DNA of 64,000 bases from Nymphaea colorata (taxonomy: Eukaryota > Streptophyta > Magnoliopsida > Nymphaeales > Nymphaeaceae): NCBI RefSeq assembly GCF_008831285.2, contig NC_045144.1:16481858-16545857 (forward strand). Direction: 5' to 3'. Position 1 is the stretch's first letter. Each line of letters begins with the position of its first letter. The notes below the pieces were generated by a model, which worked only from the letters and a program-made list of their open reading frames with translations, was not told the DNA's origin and ran no database searches. Made by a program: the position numbers and the translations under genes. Positions 1 to 11,805 of this stretch are shown piece by piece.

Positions 1-737
1 TGAAAAATATATAAAAAAGATCCAAACAGATTTCAAATTCTCCATTTCTGTTACTTGCAAATGGGCTTGTTTAGATAAGCAAATTAAGAAAAAAAATTGT
101 TTTAAAATTTGGATTTGGAATCGACGAACCACCCTGGTTATCAGACAGAAAATCCAAGTGGCCCGTACATATTATGTACTAAACTCAGGAGCAGAGCCTT
201 TTTTTCATGGGGTACTAAATATATAGTTAACAAATTTTTAATTGGCCGTAAGACAATAACTCGAGTCACGTGGGGCTACTCCATATAACTGGAGCCAAGT
301 CCGTTCAAATCCAACACTAAATTAATGTTTGAAAGAGATGCTCCATAGAAACCTCACCTATCTCCGCGCCTGACTAAACTTGGAGAAACCTGTCCAGGTT
401 TTCACTATCGTGTTCACATGTGAGGTATGTTGTATGGTGCAGAGTCTGCACACATCTTATCCAAACAATCAAACAGTGCCTAGGAGAACCAAGAATGATC
501 ATTTCTAAAAATCTAAGTTAGGTTTTTGTAAATTGGTCTGTAGAGTTTCTGCACACCAAAGTTGGCGTTAGATTATTGAAGAAGGTCATCGTATTCTCCT
601 TATTTTGTTTATGGAATTGATGAGACCATTTTGAACACATATCCTACAAGGAAAATAAGTATGTAGAGAGTTTTGCGCACCAAACAGGAAGTTAGACATT
701 TGCCCATCAAACCATAACAAGAAATTACATATTCAGT
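1..737. other. AT-rich non-coding DNA, no gene seen
   Basis: No credible coding region or RNA gene. The string TATAGTTAACAAATTTTTA near 222-240 recurs near 6837-6855, so at least part of this stretch is dispersed-repeat material. Confidence 0.5.
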
Positions 738-905
738 GCCAGGGGCAGAGGCAGGGGGGCAGCAGCGGCCCTGGCCCCTCTAAAAAAAAAAAATAATAAT
801 AATTCTAATAATAAAATTTACATGTAAATGAAAAAAAATCATTTACCATGCATACAAATTTTGAAAAATTATATTTAGATGGCTGTTAAAATTTGATTGA
901 AAAGT
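738..905 (-). repeat. MITE-like dispersed repeat, copy 1 (GGCTCCGCC family)
   Basis: One end is a GGGGC/GGCCC-rich block, followed by an A/T-rich core containing ATTTACATGTAAAT-like and AAATTTTGAAAAATTATATTT-like strings. The same core and GC-rich ends recur at about 7.13, 8.61, 10.06, 11.61, 15.91, 40.79, 41.64 and 49.80 kb in both orientations. Small size, conserved ends and lack of ORF suggest a non-autonomous DNA transposon. Borders are approximate. Confidence 0.5.
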
Positions 906-1234
906 AGGGTTAACCCAATTTGGATTTCGGAAACGACATCTGGTTCAGGTCTCGGTTCAGATTTGGTTTTAGATAAAATTTTGAAAGGATTAGGATTCAA
1001 ATTTAGATTTAGAATAGCCTATATCGATTTGGAACTCGGTTCTTAATATATGATAATGCCACTTGGATTTAGATAATTAAAAGTAAAATTTGGATTTGGG
1101 TATGAATTTGATAGTCAGCTTCGGATTTCAAAATTCAAAGTTGGATTTAAATTTCATTTATTTTTTCTTTCCCATCTGAACCTGAATTCGAATTAAAGAA
1201 CAAAAACACATGATAAATAGGATATATTAAATGA
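906..1234. repeat. Degenerate GGATTTGGATTC-type repeat
   Basis: A run of imperfect short units such as GATTTGGATTC, TTCGGTTCAGATTTGG and AAATTTGGATTTGG. Similar units fill the AGGGATGTCA-ended elements at 52.04-52.47 and 61.8-62.24 kb. This may be a decayed copy of that family, but clear ends are not seen here. Confidence 0.35.
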
Positions 1235-1597
1235 TAGGACTGCACATGAGTCGAGCCAGCTTGAACTCTACTGGACCCAGAAAATTCAAGCTCGAACTAG
1301 AGTCGAGCTTGCTAGAACAAGATAGAGCTCAACTTGACGATACAATGTCAAGCTCCAGCCCAATACTCATTTAACCTGTTAACTCGATTGCTCATTCAAC
1401 TATTCTTTCATTATAAATCAATATTCTATATATATCGAGCCAAGCCAAGCTTTTACAACTAGAATTTGAATAGTTTAACATTTGAGCTTACATTTGAACT
1501 TGAGCTCGACTCATTCATAAACGAGCCCATCTCAAGCTTGCTGACTTGTTCATAAACAAACCGATCTCAAGATGGCTCGACTCTTTGTGCAGCCCTA
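1235..1597. mobile_element. hAT-type non-autonomous element, CTCGAGCTCGA family, copy 1
   Basis: Terminal inverted repeats read TAGGACTGCAC at the left and GTGCAGCCCTA at the right. The interior consists of imperfect AGCTCGA/ACTCGA units. The flanks share TAAATG (TTAAATGA left, GTAAATGT right), a degraded 8-bp target duplication. The perfect relative at 16786-17227 defines the family and its 8-bp duplication, which suits the hAT superfamily. It has no coding capacity. Confidence 0.7.
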
Positions 1598-2459
1598 GTA
1601 AATGTACACCTTCTTGAAATCCGATCAATTCGATGTGTGTAGGGTTTTGCATGCTAAATTGGGACTCAGAAATTACAACACTCAAATTAAAGGAGGTAAG
1701 TTTAATAAGACGGTGTACGTATTTTTGTTAAGAGAATATCAACACAAATTAAAATGAAAAAAAAAAAGGGAGAAAGACGGATGGAGAGGAAAGGAACAAG
1801 CCGTAGAGAGATTTTACCAGAAAGAGAGAGAGAGAGACTCAACCAAGGCAGCTATCGTATCAGCAGCATCAGCAGTAATAAAGAAAACTACAATAAACTT
1901 TCATGAACCTTCCTTGCCAATTTGTCTCTTGTTTGCGAACCAAAAGTACAATTTGGACCATCTAAAAGAGCTTTTACAAAAGCAGCAGTTGTATCAGCAA
2001 TAATAAGGAAAGCTACACTAAACTTTTTATTATTACCAAAATTATATCTTCATCCATTTAACCGAAGTTATTAATGGCCCAGGTCCAGGAGCAAAAAAAG
2101 CAATCCAAAACACCCTCAAAATTTTTGCCACGTACATTATTGTATTAGTTTGATGTTTGACACTATTAAAGCCTTTCACATCAAAATTACTTTCTTTCTT
2201 TTCAATAATGGTGAAAAGTTATTGACAGGGGAGCACTATGGCCAACGAGTTGTTGTCAACGATAGAACTAAACAATGTATGAAGGAGTTTGAACCACGAA
2301 AGGTGCGGAAAGAACTCCACTCGAGTATTGAAAAAATATCGTCAACCACAATGATTTTCTACTAAGGCCACTGTTGGCTCCAAACATTTTGTTTCAGCTT
2401 TCTACTTCATCTGCCACCACCAGGTAGAAAATTTTTTCAGGGTCTGAAGGTGGTCGAGT
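1598..2459. other. Non-coding DNA
   Basis: A-rich and GA-rich stretches (short GA run near 1819-1837), no supported gene. A 71-codon frame at 2150-2365 has no recognisable domain and I treat it as chance. Confidence 0.5.
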
Positions 2460-4960
2460 TGCATGCAGGGGTGTGAGTGTAACAAAATATACACCAAAGA
2501 AGAGAGTTAGGGTATTCTTAGAATTTTTTTGAAAAGAAATGTATATTTTGGAATTTTCACTTTTTTCATAATTCTTTTTAATCCTTTTAAACAAATCTTT
2601 TTTAACTTTTTTAAAAGTATTTTAGTCATTATACACCTATGTGCACAATTTTTTGTGCATAGGAGTTGTACAAGTAATTTGTTTTGGATCACAAGGTGCA
2701 AACCTATGTATTGAAAATTCAGATACCAAGCAAACAATGATTTTAAATGAGACAACACTTCTTTGCTAGCAGTGGCAGAAACACATGTACAAATTAGACT
2801 TTACATTTTTTCATAATTTTTTTTACTCTTTTTAAAAAAGTCTTTTTTTTTTTACGTTTTAAAGGTATTTTAGTCATTATACACCCATGTGCACTTTTTG
2901 TGCATAGTAGTTGTACATGTAACTTGTTTTGGGACACAAGGTGCAAACCTATGTATTGAGAATTCAGATCTCAAACAAGCAATGATTCTAAATGAGACAA
3001 CACTTCCTTGCTAGTAGTGGCGGAGACACATATACATTTTACACTTTACTTTTTTCATAATTCTTTTTAGTCCGTTTAAAGAAGTTTTTTTTAACCTTTT
3101 AAAGGTATTTTAGTCATCTACACCTATGTGCAGAATTTTTTGTGCACAAGGGTTCTACATGTAATTTGTTTTGAGTCAGAAAGTGCAAACCTCTGTATTG
3201 AGAGTTTAGATCTCAAGCAAACAATGATTCTAAATGACACAACACTTCCTTGCTAGCAATGGCGGAGACACATATACAATTTAGCCTTTTAACTTTTTCT
3301 ATTATTCATTTTTATTCCTTCTACAAAAGTCTTTTTTTAACTTTTTAAAGGTATTTTAGTTATTATACACTCATGTGCACAATAGTGCATGTAACTTGTT
3401 TCGGGTCACAAGGTGCAAACCTATGTATTGAGAATTCAGATCCCAAGCAAACAATGATTCGAAATGAGACAACACTCATTTGCTGGTAGTGGTAAAGACA
3501 CATGTACAATTTAGACTTTTAACTTTTTTCATAATTCTGTTTAATCTATCTACAAAAATCTTTTTTTAACTTTTTAAAGGTATTTTAGTCATTATACACC
3601 CATGTGCACAAATTTTTTGTACACACCCATTGTACATGTAACTTGTTTCAGGTCACAAGGAGTAAACATATGTATTGAGGATTCAGATCCCAAAGCAAGC
3701 AATGATTATAAATGAGACAACACTTCCCTGTTAGTGGCAGAGACCCATGTATAATTTAGACTTTCAACTGTTTTTATAATTCTTTTTAGTCATTCTACAA
3801 AAGCTTTTTTTAATTTTTTAAAGGTATTTTAGTCATTATACACCCATGTGCACAAATTTTTTTTGCACAACAGTTGTACATATAACTTGTTTTGGTTCAC
3901 AAGGTCTCATGCAAGCAATGATTATAAATGATACAACACTTCCTTTGCTGGTAGTAGCATAGACACATGTACAATTTAGACTTTTAACTTTTTACATAAT
4001 TCTTTTTAGTCTAACTACAAAAGTTTTTTTTTAACTTTTTAAAGGTATTTTAATCATTATATACCCATGTGCACAAATTTATTGTGCACATCAGTTGTAC
4101 ATGTAACTTGTTTCAGGTTACAAGGTGCAAACGTATGTATTGAGAATTCACATCCCAAAGCACGCAAGGATTCTAAATGAGACAACACTTCCTTGTTAGC
4201 ACAAGTATAATTTAGACTTTTAAGTTTTTTTATAATTCTTTTTAGTCCTTCTACAAAAGTCTTTTTTTAACTTTTTAAAGGTATTTTAATCATTATACAC
4301 CCATGCTCATAAATTTCTTATGCACAACAATTGTACATGTAACTTGTTTTGGGTCACAAGATGCAAACCTATGTATTGAGAATGCAGGTCTCAAAGCAAA
4401 CAATGATTCTAAATGAGACAACACTTCCTTGTTAGTAGTGGCACAGACCACATGTACAATTTAGATTTTTTACTTTTTTTTATAATTCTTTGGCCTTTTT
4501 AAAAAAAGACATTTTTTTAACTTTTTAAAGGTATTTTAGTCATTATACACTCGTTCACAAATTTTTTGTGTACAACCGTTGTACATGCAACTTGTTTCTG
4601 GTCACAAGGTGCAATACCTATGCATTGAGAATTCAAATCCCAAGCAAGCAATGATTCTAAATGGGACAACACTTCCTTGCTAGCGGTGGCAAAGACAGAT
4701 GTACAATTTAGGATTCTAACCTTTTTCATAGTTCATTTCAGTCCTTCTACAAAAGTCTTTTTTTAACTTTTTAAGTATATTTTAGTCATTATACACCCAT
4801 GTGCATAAATTTTTTGTGCACACTGGCTGTACATGTAACTTGTTTTGGGTCAGAAGTAGCAAACCTATATATTGAGAATTCAGGTCCCAAGCAAGCAATG
4901 ATTCTAAATCACACAAACACATTTCTAGCTGTGGCAGAGACACATGTGGAATTGCACAGA
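2460..4960. repeat. Tandem array of about ten ~240-bp units
   Basis: The anchor TTTAGTCATTATACACC (slightly variable) occurs at about 2621, 2869, 3109, 3355, 3584, 3828, 4049, 4285, 4535 and 4781, so the period is 221-250 bp. Each unit also has a T-run with AACTTTTTAAAGGTATTTT, a TGTACATGTAACTTGTTT block, AAGGTGCAAACCTATGTATT and TGAGACAACACTTCCTTGCT. Copies differ by many substitutions and small indels, so the array is not recent. Short open frames here (for example 2507-2758 and 4517-4729 on the minus strand) recur with the period and are by-products of the repeat, not genes. Confidence 0.9.
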
Positions 4961-5690
4961 CCTGTACCACATAAATTATTTATTTGGATATGATCACTTC
5001 ATATCCAAATATATAGGTTGCCTCCTAAAAGTTGCAACTTAAAGCATGAGTACCCTTAGAAATTTCTAGCTCTTCCACTACTTGTAGTGAAAGAAAAGTT
5101 CTTAAAAAATGAAATAGTGGCTAATTCTTCTATGCTTTTGGGAAAAAAACTCTTGCCCTTCCTTCGCAGTGATATCTACCATGTGGTTCTTACCAAATAC
5201 TAGATGTCTAAAAATTACAAATCTATCATTGAAAAGCAGTAGACACAAGTACATTGGTAAGGGTTCAAAGCACGATGGTTCATGGTATTTTTAGCAATGG
5301 TTTATGTTGGACAACATAAACCCTTAAGGCAAGTATCTCCCCCTACGAATGAGATGAACACTAAAACGTAGGGAGGGTCGTCGCAAAGTCCTAGCTCATT
5401 GGATGCGCGATTGTTGCCAGTGGAGCCTCCGATAGGTGGATCATGGTTTCCATAACAAACCAGCACACGTCACTTGGCCCCCGCCACAATAGGTACAATC
5501 AGAAGTGGAGCCACATATAAGCTGCATACCAGCTTCTCAATTTTCTTTTATTTTTACATTAAGATCATTTAATATTTACTTTGTTATACATGTAAGTTCC
5601 CCTTCAGGAATGAAAACCTATGAATAAATGCCCCCTCTAGAAAATTTCTCCGGCTATGCCACTAGGTACAGTCTCCCAAGTCCAACCAAT
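4961..5690. other. Non-coding DNA after the satellite array
   Basis: No gene recognised. The phrase GAAATTTCTCCGGCTATGCCACT near 5643 resembles ends of the dispersed GGCTCCGCC-type family, so part is probably transposon-derived. Confidence 0.4.
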
Positions 5691-6005
5691 TTGATTTTGA
5701 ATTAACCAAAATGGGTTGAGCACTTTGGAAGAAAGCCACAATTTGATAGCAATTGTGACATTTGTGAGCCCACTCCTGTCTAATATTCATTAAAAACTTT
5801 CCCCTTTATCTTCATCTAAGCTTTCACATTCCTTGCCAAAGTGGAGATTGGTTGCTCTTTATTTCAAAACTTCAAGCATTGTCATTAGATAAATGCATCA
5901 TCCTGCATAGCCTGGGTCACAAACAGTTCTCAATAAGAGCACCAAACATGCCATATGGCCAAGGTATACACTATTAATTTTAGACAATCCACAAGCAAAG
6001 ACTAA
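5690..6005 (-). repeat. LINE-derived relic, second copy of the 54.4-54.6 kb sequence
   Basis: About 5815-5965 aligns by eye with about 54425-54590: both contain CATC(T/C)AAGCTTTCA, a CAAAGTGGAGA-TTGGTTG block, ATTAGATAAAT(G/A)CAT and a GCC(T)GGG/AGGCCACAAA-like stretch. At 54 kb this sequence reads on the minus strand as the C-terminal part of a LINE reverse-transcriptase ORF. No intact frame remains here. Confidence 0.5.
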
Positions 6006-7124
6006 GTTACATGGGTACTTCAATAAGGTCAACTACTCATGTCGCCATACCCATACCTAAAGTAGGTATTAGGGTATTTTTTAAATCAAAACTAATCCAA
6101 ACTAAATGTTACGTGTTCATGAACATGCAATATTTTCATTTAAAATCACTTGTTTTTTTAAATGTTGCTTTCATTTTAATTTTTTTGTGCTACTTTATGT
6201 GTGTGTATAGTGCAAATCACTACCAACTTTTGGTGGAATAGCCAAAATACTATTCAACTTCTGAGGGTGCGCAAATAGGCGCTCAACATTTGAAGGTAAC
6301 CACGCTTAGCCTAACTGTAGTTAAAGGTACAAACTAAGTTACGAATTTGATGAATTTACCCTACTCCTGAATTGGGAAGATGGTTTAAGGTTGGTTATGA
6401 ACTTTGCTTTAACTTGTAAATTTTTAAGCTATTGAAAATTTATACCCACCAGGTTCGATTGGGTTCGGTTCGGTTCGGTTCATGAAGTATTATGCACTTT
6501 CTCTCTCTCCCATCTCTAAGATAATGTTGGGAGAGAGAGAGACAATGCTGACAACATTGATAAATTCGTTCATGCATTAATTTAGAACATGTTTCCGATG
6601 GATGAGATATACACCAGACCTGTGAATTCGATTCGATCACTTGGATTCAGATCTAGATGTGATTCAGATCCAATTATTTATGTGATAGACTCACGGAAAC
6701 ATGACGTGGGTCGATGCACGTCGTGAGACTTTGGGAACACGTGCGTTTCGATACTTGGGTTTGGACGTTGGGATCTGGATTTAAACCTATTGGTGTATCA
6801 TGACGAAGGCATGGTGAAGTAGTGGAGCGTTAAGTATATAGTTAACAAATTTTTAAGGTACTTTGGAATTGTCCTATCTAATGGAAATAAAGTCCATTTA
6901 CTAAATTTATGGTTTCAGAGAATCGGCTCTGCCCTTGTGTGTGAAGGGTGTTAAGAGCCCGAACCAAAGCTTTGACACTTATGATTTTTTTTTAAGAGTA
7001 AAAACCTTACTTTCCAAAATTTAAGAAATAAAAAGAAAAAAAATGATAAGACGCTTATGTTGACTGCCCCTTGCGTTGGCACGTGTGAATTTTCAATAAA
7101 TTTCTGTTTTCACGGTGAAAGTAA
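6006..7124. other. Non-coding DNA
   Basis: No gene supported; a 76-codon frame at 6011-6241 is hydrophobic but unrecognisable. A short GGTTC repeat (four units) lies at about 6463-6481, and a 19-bp string shared with position 222 lies near 6837. Confidence 0.4.
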
Positions 7125-7129
7125 ATAGA

Positions 7130-7312
7130 AAACCCCCATGGCCGTGACCCATTTCAATTTTTTTTTTTAAAAAAAATTACATGTAAATTTTAAAAAATTT
7201 TACTTGTTTCATATAAAAAAATTTTAAAAAATGATATTTTAACCCTAATCAAAATTTAGAAACTTTAATTCGGCCCCCTTCATTAAAATTTTTTAACTTT
7301 GCCCCTGACTTC
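7130..7312 (-). repeat. MITE-like dispersed repeat, copy 2
   Basis: Same core as the 738 and 10062 copies, in reverse orientation: TTACATGTAAATTTT, ATATAAAAAAATTTTAAAAA, then GGCCCCCTTCATTAAAATTTTTTAA and a GCCCCTGACTT end. Confidence 0.6.
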
Positions 7313-7797
7313 AAGATAATTTATTTTAAATTGATCATAAATTTATGGTTGTAAATGAGTCTGATTGGAGCGCATCATTTTTCTTACGTGGGATCCAATT
7401 CAACCTCCAAACTCCAAAGTGTTTTGATGCCTTTGATTTTCCAATTTCTTTCACCTTCTCAACTGAGCAAAAAAAAAAAAAAAAAAGTAAAATAAACTAA
7501 CAAATATCTCGAATTACTTAACAAAAGGTAACTTACTTTTTCGAACCCTTACGACTGACACAGGCAGCGTGCCTAGAAGAACGGACCGGGCCAACAGCTC
7601 AATGAAGAGAATTTTGTTCTCTAATAAATTACGAGTATTTACAACCTTTCTTCTTCTAAATACAACATAATTTACGTGACTGGAACCTGGCATTCAAGGG
7701 CAGAACTAAAGAGGGGCCGTCGGCGCCCCAAGAAAAAACATTATGTTTGAAAATTATCATGCGGCCCCTGTAAAAGATTTGAAAAATATATTTCAGC

Positions 7798-8292
7798 TAG
7801 GGCTGTTCAATGAGTTGGGCTAGTTTAAGTTAGACTCCAACTTGTTCGATAAACTTGGCTTGGGGTAGACTTGAATTCGAGTTAAAAAATGACCTCGATC
7901 ATATAACTAGTTGAGGTCGAGTTAACTGGGCTCAATTTGGTTAAACTCGGTTGGGCTCAATATGGTTAAACTCAGTTAACATGCCACAATGTTATCATAA
8001 AAGATAAATGGTTCAAATTGATGTTAATGTGACTAGTAGGCAGTGAGGTTTAAGTCTCCATGCTGCCTCTTTCTTTAAAAACTAAATTTTTTTAATGAAA
8101 TGCTCCACTCAAGCCAAATCCTCGGCTTGAGCTTGCTCGAATTCTAGATTTTAGAGCTCCACCCAAGTCAAACTCGAGCTAATGAACTTGGACTCTGCTT
8201 GAGCTTGAGCCAAGCTGGAGTTTCTTAGTACACTTGAGCCAAGTTCAAGACGGCTCAGCAATTGGCTCGAACTCAGCTCATGAACTGCCCTA
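7798..8292. mobile_element. hAT-type non-autonomous element, CTCGAGCTCGA family, copy 2
   Basis: It starts TAGGGCTGTTCA and ends TGAACTGCCCTA, forming terminal inverted repeats. The interior has diverged GGGCTCAA/AACTCGG/AGCTTGAGC units. Flanks ATTTCAGC (left) and AGTTCGGC (right) agree at 6 of 8 bases, a decayed 8-bp target duplication. No ORF. Confidence 0.7.
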
Positions 8293-8607
8293 AGTTCGGC
8301 CTCATAAGAAATTTAATTTCCATCTCCAACCCTATTGGCATCCATCATGTTGTTTTAAAATTTTGATCAATTTATTTCCAAGGGGTAGGGTTAATTTCAT
8401 CCAATTGAGATGGACCAGAGCCGTGCCCAAAATGAGTCACCAAGGGTTTCAATCTACACTGCTGGGAGATATGGGCTCCCAACCTATTCTCTCCATTGGC
8501 AACCTTGGACAGACTCGATACCTGGTTGGGGTTTTCTAACAAGAAGAATCGTTTATAGTTTTTAGTTGTCAAAGTTTGTGTGATGAAGAGGAGAACCCTT
8601 AAGAGCA

Positions 8608-8687
8608 GAAGCGGAGCTAGGAAATTTTTGTCGCAGGAGCCAAACTATAGTTTCAAAATTTTAATAAGGGGTGAAATAGAAATTTTT

Positions 8688-8722
<35 letters not shown>

Positions 8723-8805
8723 CTAATTTTTTTAAAATTTACAAATAAATTTCTAAAGTTGTTAAAATCTGAAAAGGCGCCAAGGCCCCTGCCGCCTCGG
8801 CCAGC
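8608..8805 (+). repeat. MITE-like dispersed repeat, copy 3, with internal (AT)n
   Basis: GGAGCTAGGAAATTTTTGTC at the left and GGCCCCTGCCGCCTCGGCCA at the right match the family ends. A perfect (AT)n tract occupies 8691-8719. The 74-codon minus-strand frame here is translation of this repeat. Confidence 0.6.
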
Positions 8806-10061
8806 TTTTATTGAGAAGAACATACATTGCATTTTTGGAATACAAGATGTGCTTATTTTAACAAGTATGGATCGATTATGTCCAGTATTTATTGTTCGAT
8901 TTAGAAGCATATATAATCACATTTTTCTCAAATAAAATCATGACATCTTTAGGTTACCTCTGCTCTAACAACGTAGTTCTTCTTACCAAACACCTTGTAG
9001 TTTCAGGTTACAATGCAAGCCAGTGGCGGAGCCAGAAAAATGACACATCTTCTAACTTAAAATATCTTATTGAGAGGAAGAAAAAAAAATAAAAAACGGC
9101 ATGGTCCGGACAGGGCCTAAAAAGCCTAAATTGAACAACTAAAACGCTAAGCATAACCAGGAAGTGTTGGCCTTTTATTTGGCTTGTATAACCTGATTTA
9201 CAAATTTATTTTCACATTAATACTATTGAATATTAGAAAAATGATTTTAATAATTGAAAATGCAAATTTAGAAAATCGGTGTTAAATGTTTTACGAATAA
9301 TCTCCTGTAGGTCTCGTGGCTCACTTCTCCAAGTCTAGCCAGAACAAGCAAAGTCCGGAGACTGGTTTGGTACCAGCCCTAATAGAGTGTAAGACATCAT
9401 CTACGACAAAGAAATCCGAATCTCACAAAAATTTCGTACATGAAAAGATAATTTTCCAATGTGGGTAAGACAAAATATGCCATGCATTTTTACAATTAAA
9501 AATTTTAAAATATTCAAGACAATTCTTGATAATTTTCCCATGTGGTTAAGATAAATAAATTATAGATGGCATGCATGCTTCTAATAGGCCACAAGGTGAA
9601 GATGTGCATGACCATTTAAAAATTTTACAATATTTAAGAAAATTCTTAGCCGTCTCCGAATGTGGCCTTCTTCTCTCACCTTTTTCTTTTTTAATTTAAA
9701 CTCATGATTTATTAAATGAAGCACGAAACAAATGTTTTTCGTGTACCACCACTCTGTTAAACTTATCATGGATAATTTCTCCCTTGCAATCATGTAAAAA
9801 GCTAGAGTTATGGTGGTCTGCACGTGGGCTATGTTGGGCTGGCATGGGCAGGCGCCCACACCTGCCCCATGCTGGCTCCGCCATTGGTGCAAGTGCAGAG
9901 GCTGATGAGATCCAAGCCCAAATGATTTCAAAAAACAATTACAACGAGGAGTAAAGTGTACAATATCAACCAATAATGTGTTTGTATTCATATCTAGCAA
10001 CCCTTCCCTTCATCAAATGATCGTAAGAAAATCAAACTTTTACTGATGAGTTTCCTTTTAC
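8806..10061. other. Non-coding DNA with repeat scraps
   Basis: Contains isolated scraps of the GGCTCCGCC family (AGTGGCGGAGCCAGAAAAAT near 9021; GCTGGCTCCGCCATTGG near 9872). A 139-codon minus-strand frame at 9581-10000 spans such a scrap, has no domain I recognise and is not called. About 9460-9560 and 9540-9660 share loosely similar AAAATTTTA(A/C)AATATT(C/T)AAGA phrases. Confidence 0.4.
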
Positions 10062-10260
10062 CCAGGGGCAGAAATAGAAATTTTTCATGATGGAGGCTGA
10101 ATTAAAGTTTTAAAATTTTGACACGAGCTAAAATATCATTTTTTAAAATTTTTATATAAGACAAGTAAAATTTTTTAAAATTTACATGTAAATTTTTCTT
10201 AATTTTTTTTTTCAGGTGGAGCCAGGGCCCATGCGGATCCTCCCTTGGCTCCGCCCCTGC
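10062..10260 (+). repeat. MITE-like dispersed repeat, copy 4 (best-preserved ends)
   Basis: It starts CAGGGGCAGAAATAGAAATT and ends TTGGCTCCGCCCCTG, so the outer CAGGGGC/GCCCCTG form a terminal inverted repeat. The core has TAAAATATCATTTTTTAAAA, TTTTATATAAGACAAGT and AAATTTACATGTAAATTTTT. About 200 bp with no coding capacity. This copy defines the family best. Confidence 0.7.
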
Positions 10261-11232
10261 GTCTACCCATAAGCAAAAGTAGAGTTTTTGGTACTGCATC
10301 ATTTGAACTCTATTGGGTTGATCCTGCCATAAGAGAGAAAATAAGCTTGAAATCCAGCATGTTGGTTCTTTTTAGGATATCTGTACCATAAATATACTTG
10401 CATTGAGATAAGGCAAGGCTTTAATTCTAAGAAGAACTAAAGAAGTCCAAGATCTTTGATAGAAGACTATTTCATTGCTGGCAATGAAATAGCAAGCACT
10501 AATAACAGTTTTTTATAGATTTGACATAAGGATTGGGGAAGATTTGTGATAAATGAACTCATAAATTGTGCATGAATGTGTCCCAATCTTTGAGCGAGGA
10601 AGAATCTTGTTTCTGTTGCTAAACATTCAATTCCAGTTCTCAGTGTGTTTTTGCACTTCAGTTGTCCTCCTTAATTTGTTTTCTTGGGGACCAATCTCTG
10701 ACACTGGTGACTATTTGTAATGTTTCTTTCATTAACAGATTTAACTTAATTTTTTCCATTGTTTTATTATTTTCTAATTTTTTCTATTTTATAATTTTGA
10801 TAATTTTAATTACAAACAATATTTTCTAGTTATTCTGATTCAGTTCATTGATTCACTGAATAATTAGGCCATTTGATTCAAATTGCAAACATTGGCACCA
10901 AATTAAGTAATAACAAAAGTTCCCCTTTTTTTCCTTTCCCAGTTTCTACTTCATTGCAATTGTTCAGCTTTCTATTCAGTAATTAGTTAGTGTTCCAATA
11001 CAGGAAGTGATACATGTGAGAGAAGCAGGGTATGTAAACAAGTGAAAAGCTTACATAACATTGATGATGATATTAAAGGAAAAAAATGTGAAGGGACGTT
11101 TGACGTAGCTGGTCGGACCACCGACTGGTACTTGGCCAGTCCCTGGTTCAATGTCCTTGGGGCACCAATCTCTTGCATACGTCGAACAAGGCATAGGCGC
11201 AAGGGGCATGGGCTTGTAGTAGGGAATGTATA
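10261..11232. other. Non-coding DNA
   Basis: No gene recognised. The 109-codon minus-strand frame at 10987-11316 runs into the adjacent CTCGA element and has no recognisable domain. Confidence 0.4.
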
Positions 11233-11562
11233 ATGAGCGAGTCCAGCTTGAACTCGGTCAGTTTGAACTCGACTTGACTCACATATAGCTTGACTTGAGC
11301 TCGACTCGAACTTCATGAAGTGAGCTCTAGCTCGACTCGCTTAATCTCATGTCCCTTAATAGATATATTATGCTTAAAAATTTCACATTTTTATTTACGC
11401 AATTTTAAGTTTTTTAAAATACAAAAAAATGAGTTTAATCGAGTCGAGTTCATCAAACTCGAACTCAACTAGTTTACAAACTTGAGTTATCAATTAAGCT
11501 TGAACTCAAATCATTTAACTTATGAGTTGAGCTCGAGTTGACTTGACTCTTCTAACATTCTC
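11233..11562. mobile_element. CTCGAGCTCGA-family element, copy 3, with 8-bp target duplication
   Basis: The perfect direct repeat AATGTATA flanks it (11225-11232 and 11563-11570). The interior is made of CTTGAACTCG, GCTCGACTCG and ACTCGAACTC units, as in the copies at 1235, 7798 and 16786. The outermost TAGGGCTG termini are not recognisable, so the ends have decayed, but the 8-bp duplication still marks an hAT-like insertion. Confidence 0.6.
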
Positions 11563-11612
11563 AATGTATAGGAGGCTTGTTTTTATACTGCATGCCACGT
11601 AGGTGACAACGG

Positions 11613-11805
11613 GGATGAAGCTAGAAATTTTTCATGAGAGAGTCGAATTATAATTTTAAATTTTTGACAAGGGCTGTAATATAATTTTTTAAAATTTTTA
11701 TATTGTATAAATAAATTTTTTCTAAATTTACATATAAATTTTCTTACATTTTTTTTTTTTAAAAGTGGGCCAGCGGCCCCCTTTGTCTCCACCCGTGAGT
11801 GACAA
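11613..11805 (+). repeat. MITE-like dispersed repeat, copy 5
   Basis: GGGATGAAGCTAGAAATTTT start, TTTTTAAAATTTTTATATTG core and GGGCCAGCGGCCCCCTTTGT end match the family. The 97-codon minus-strand frame across it is not a gene. Confidence 0.6.

Noticed and set aside
2460-4960. CRISPR-like array
   Set aside because: Units of ~240 bp with diverged, non-identical repeats in plant nuclear DNA; no short direct repeats with unique spacers.
9581-10000. 139-codon minus-strand frame
   Set aside because: Runs across a GGCTCCGCC repeat scrap, low-complexity tail, no recognisable domain.
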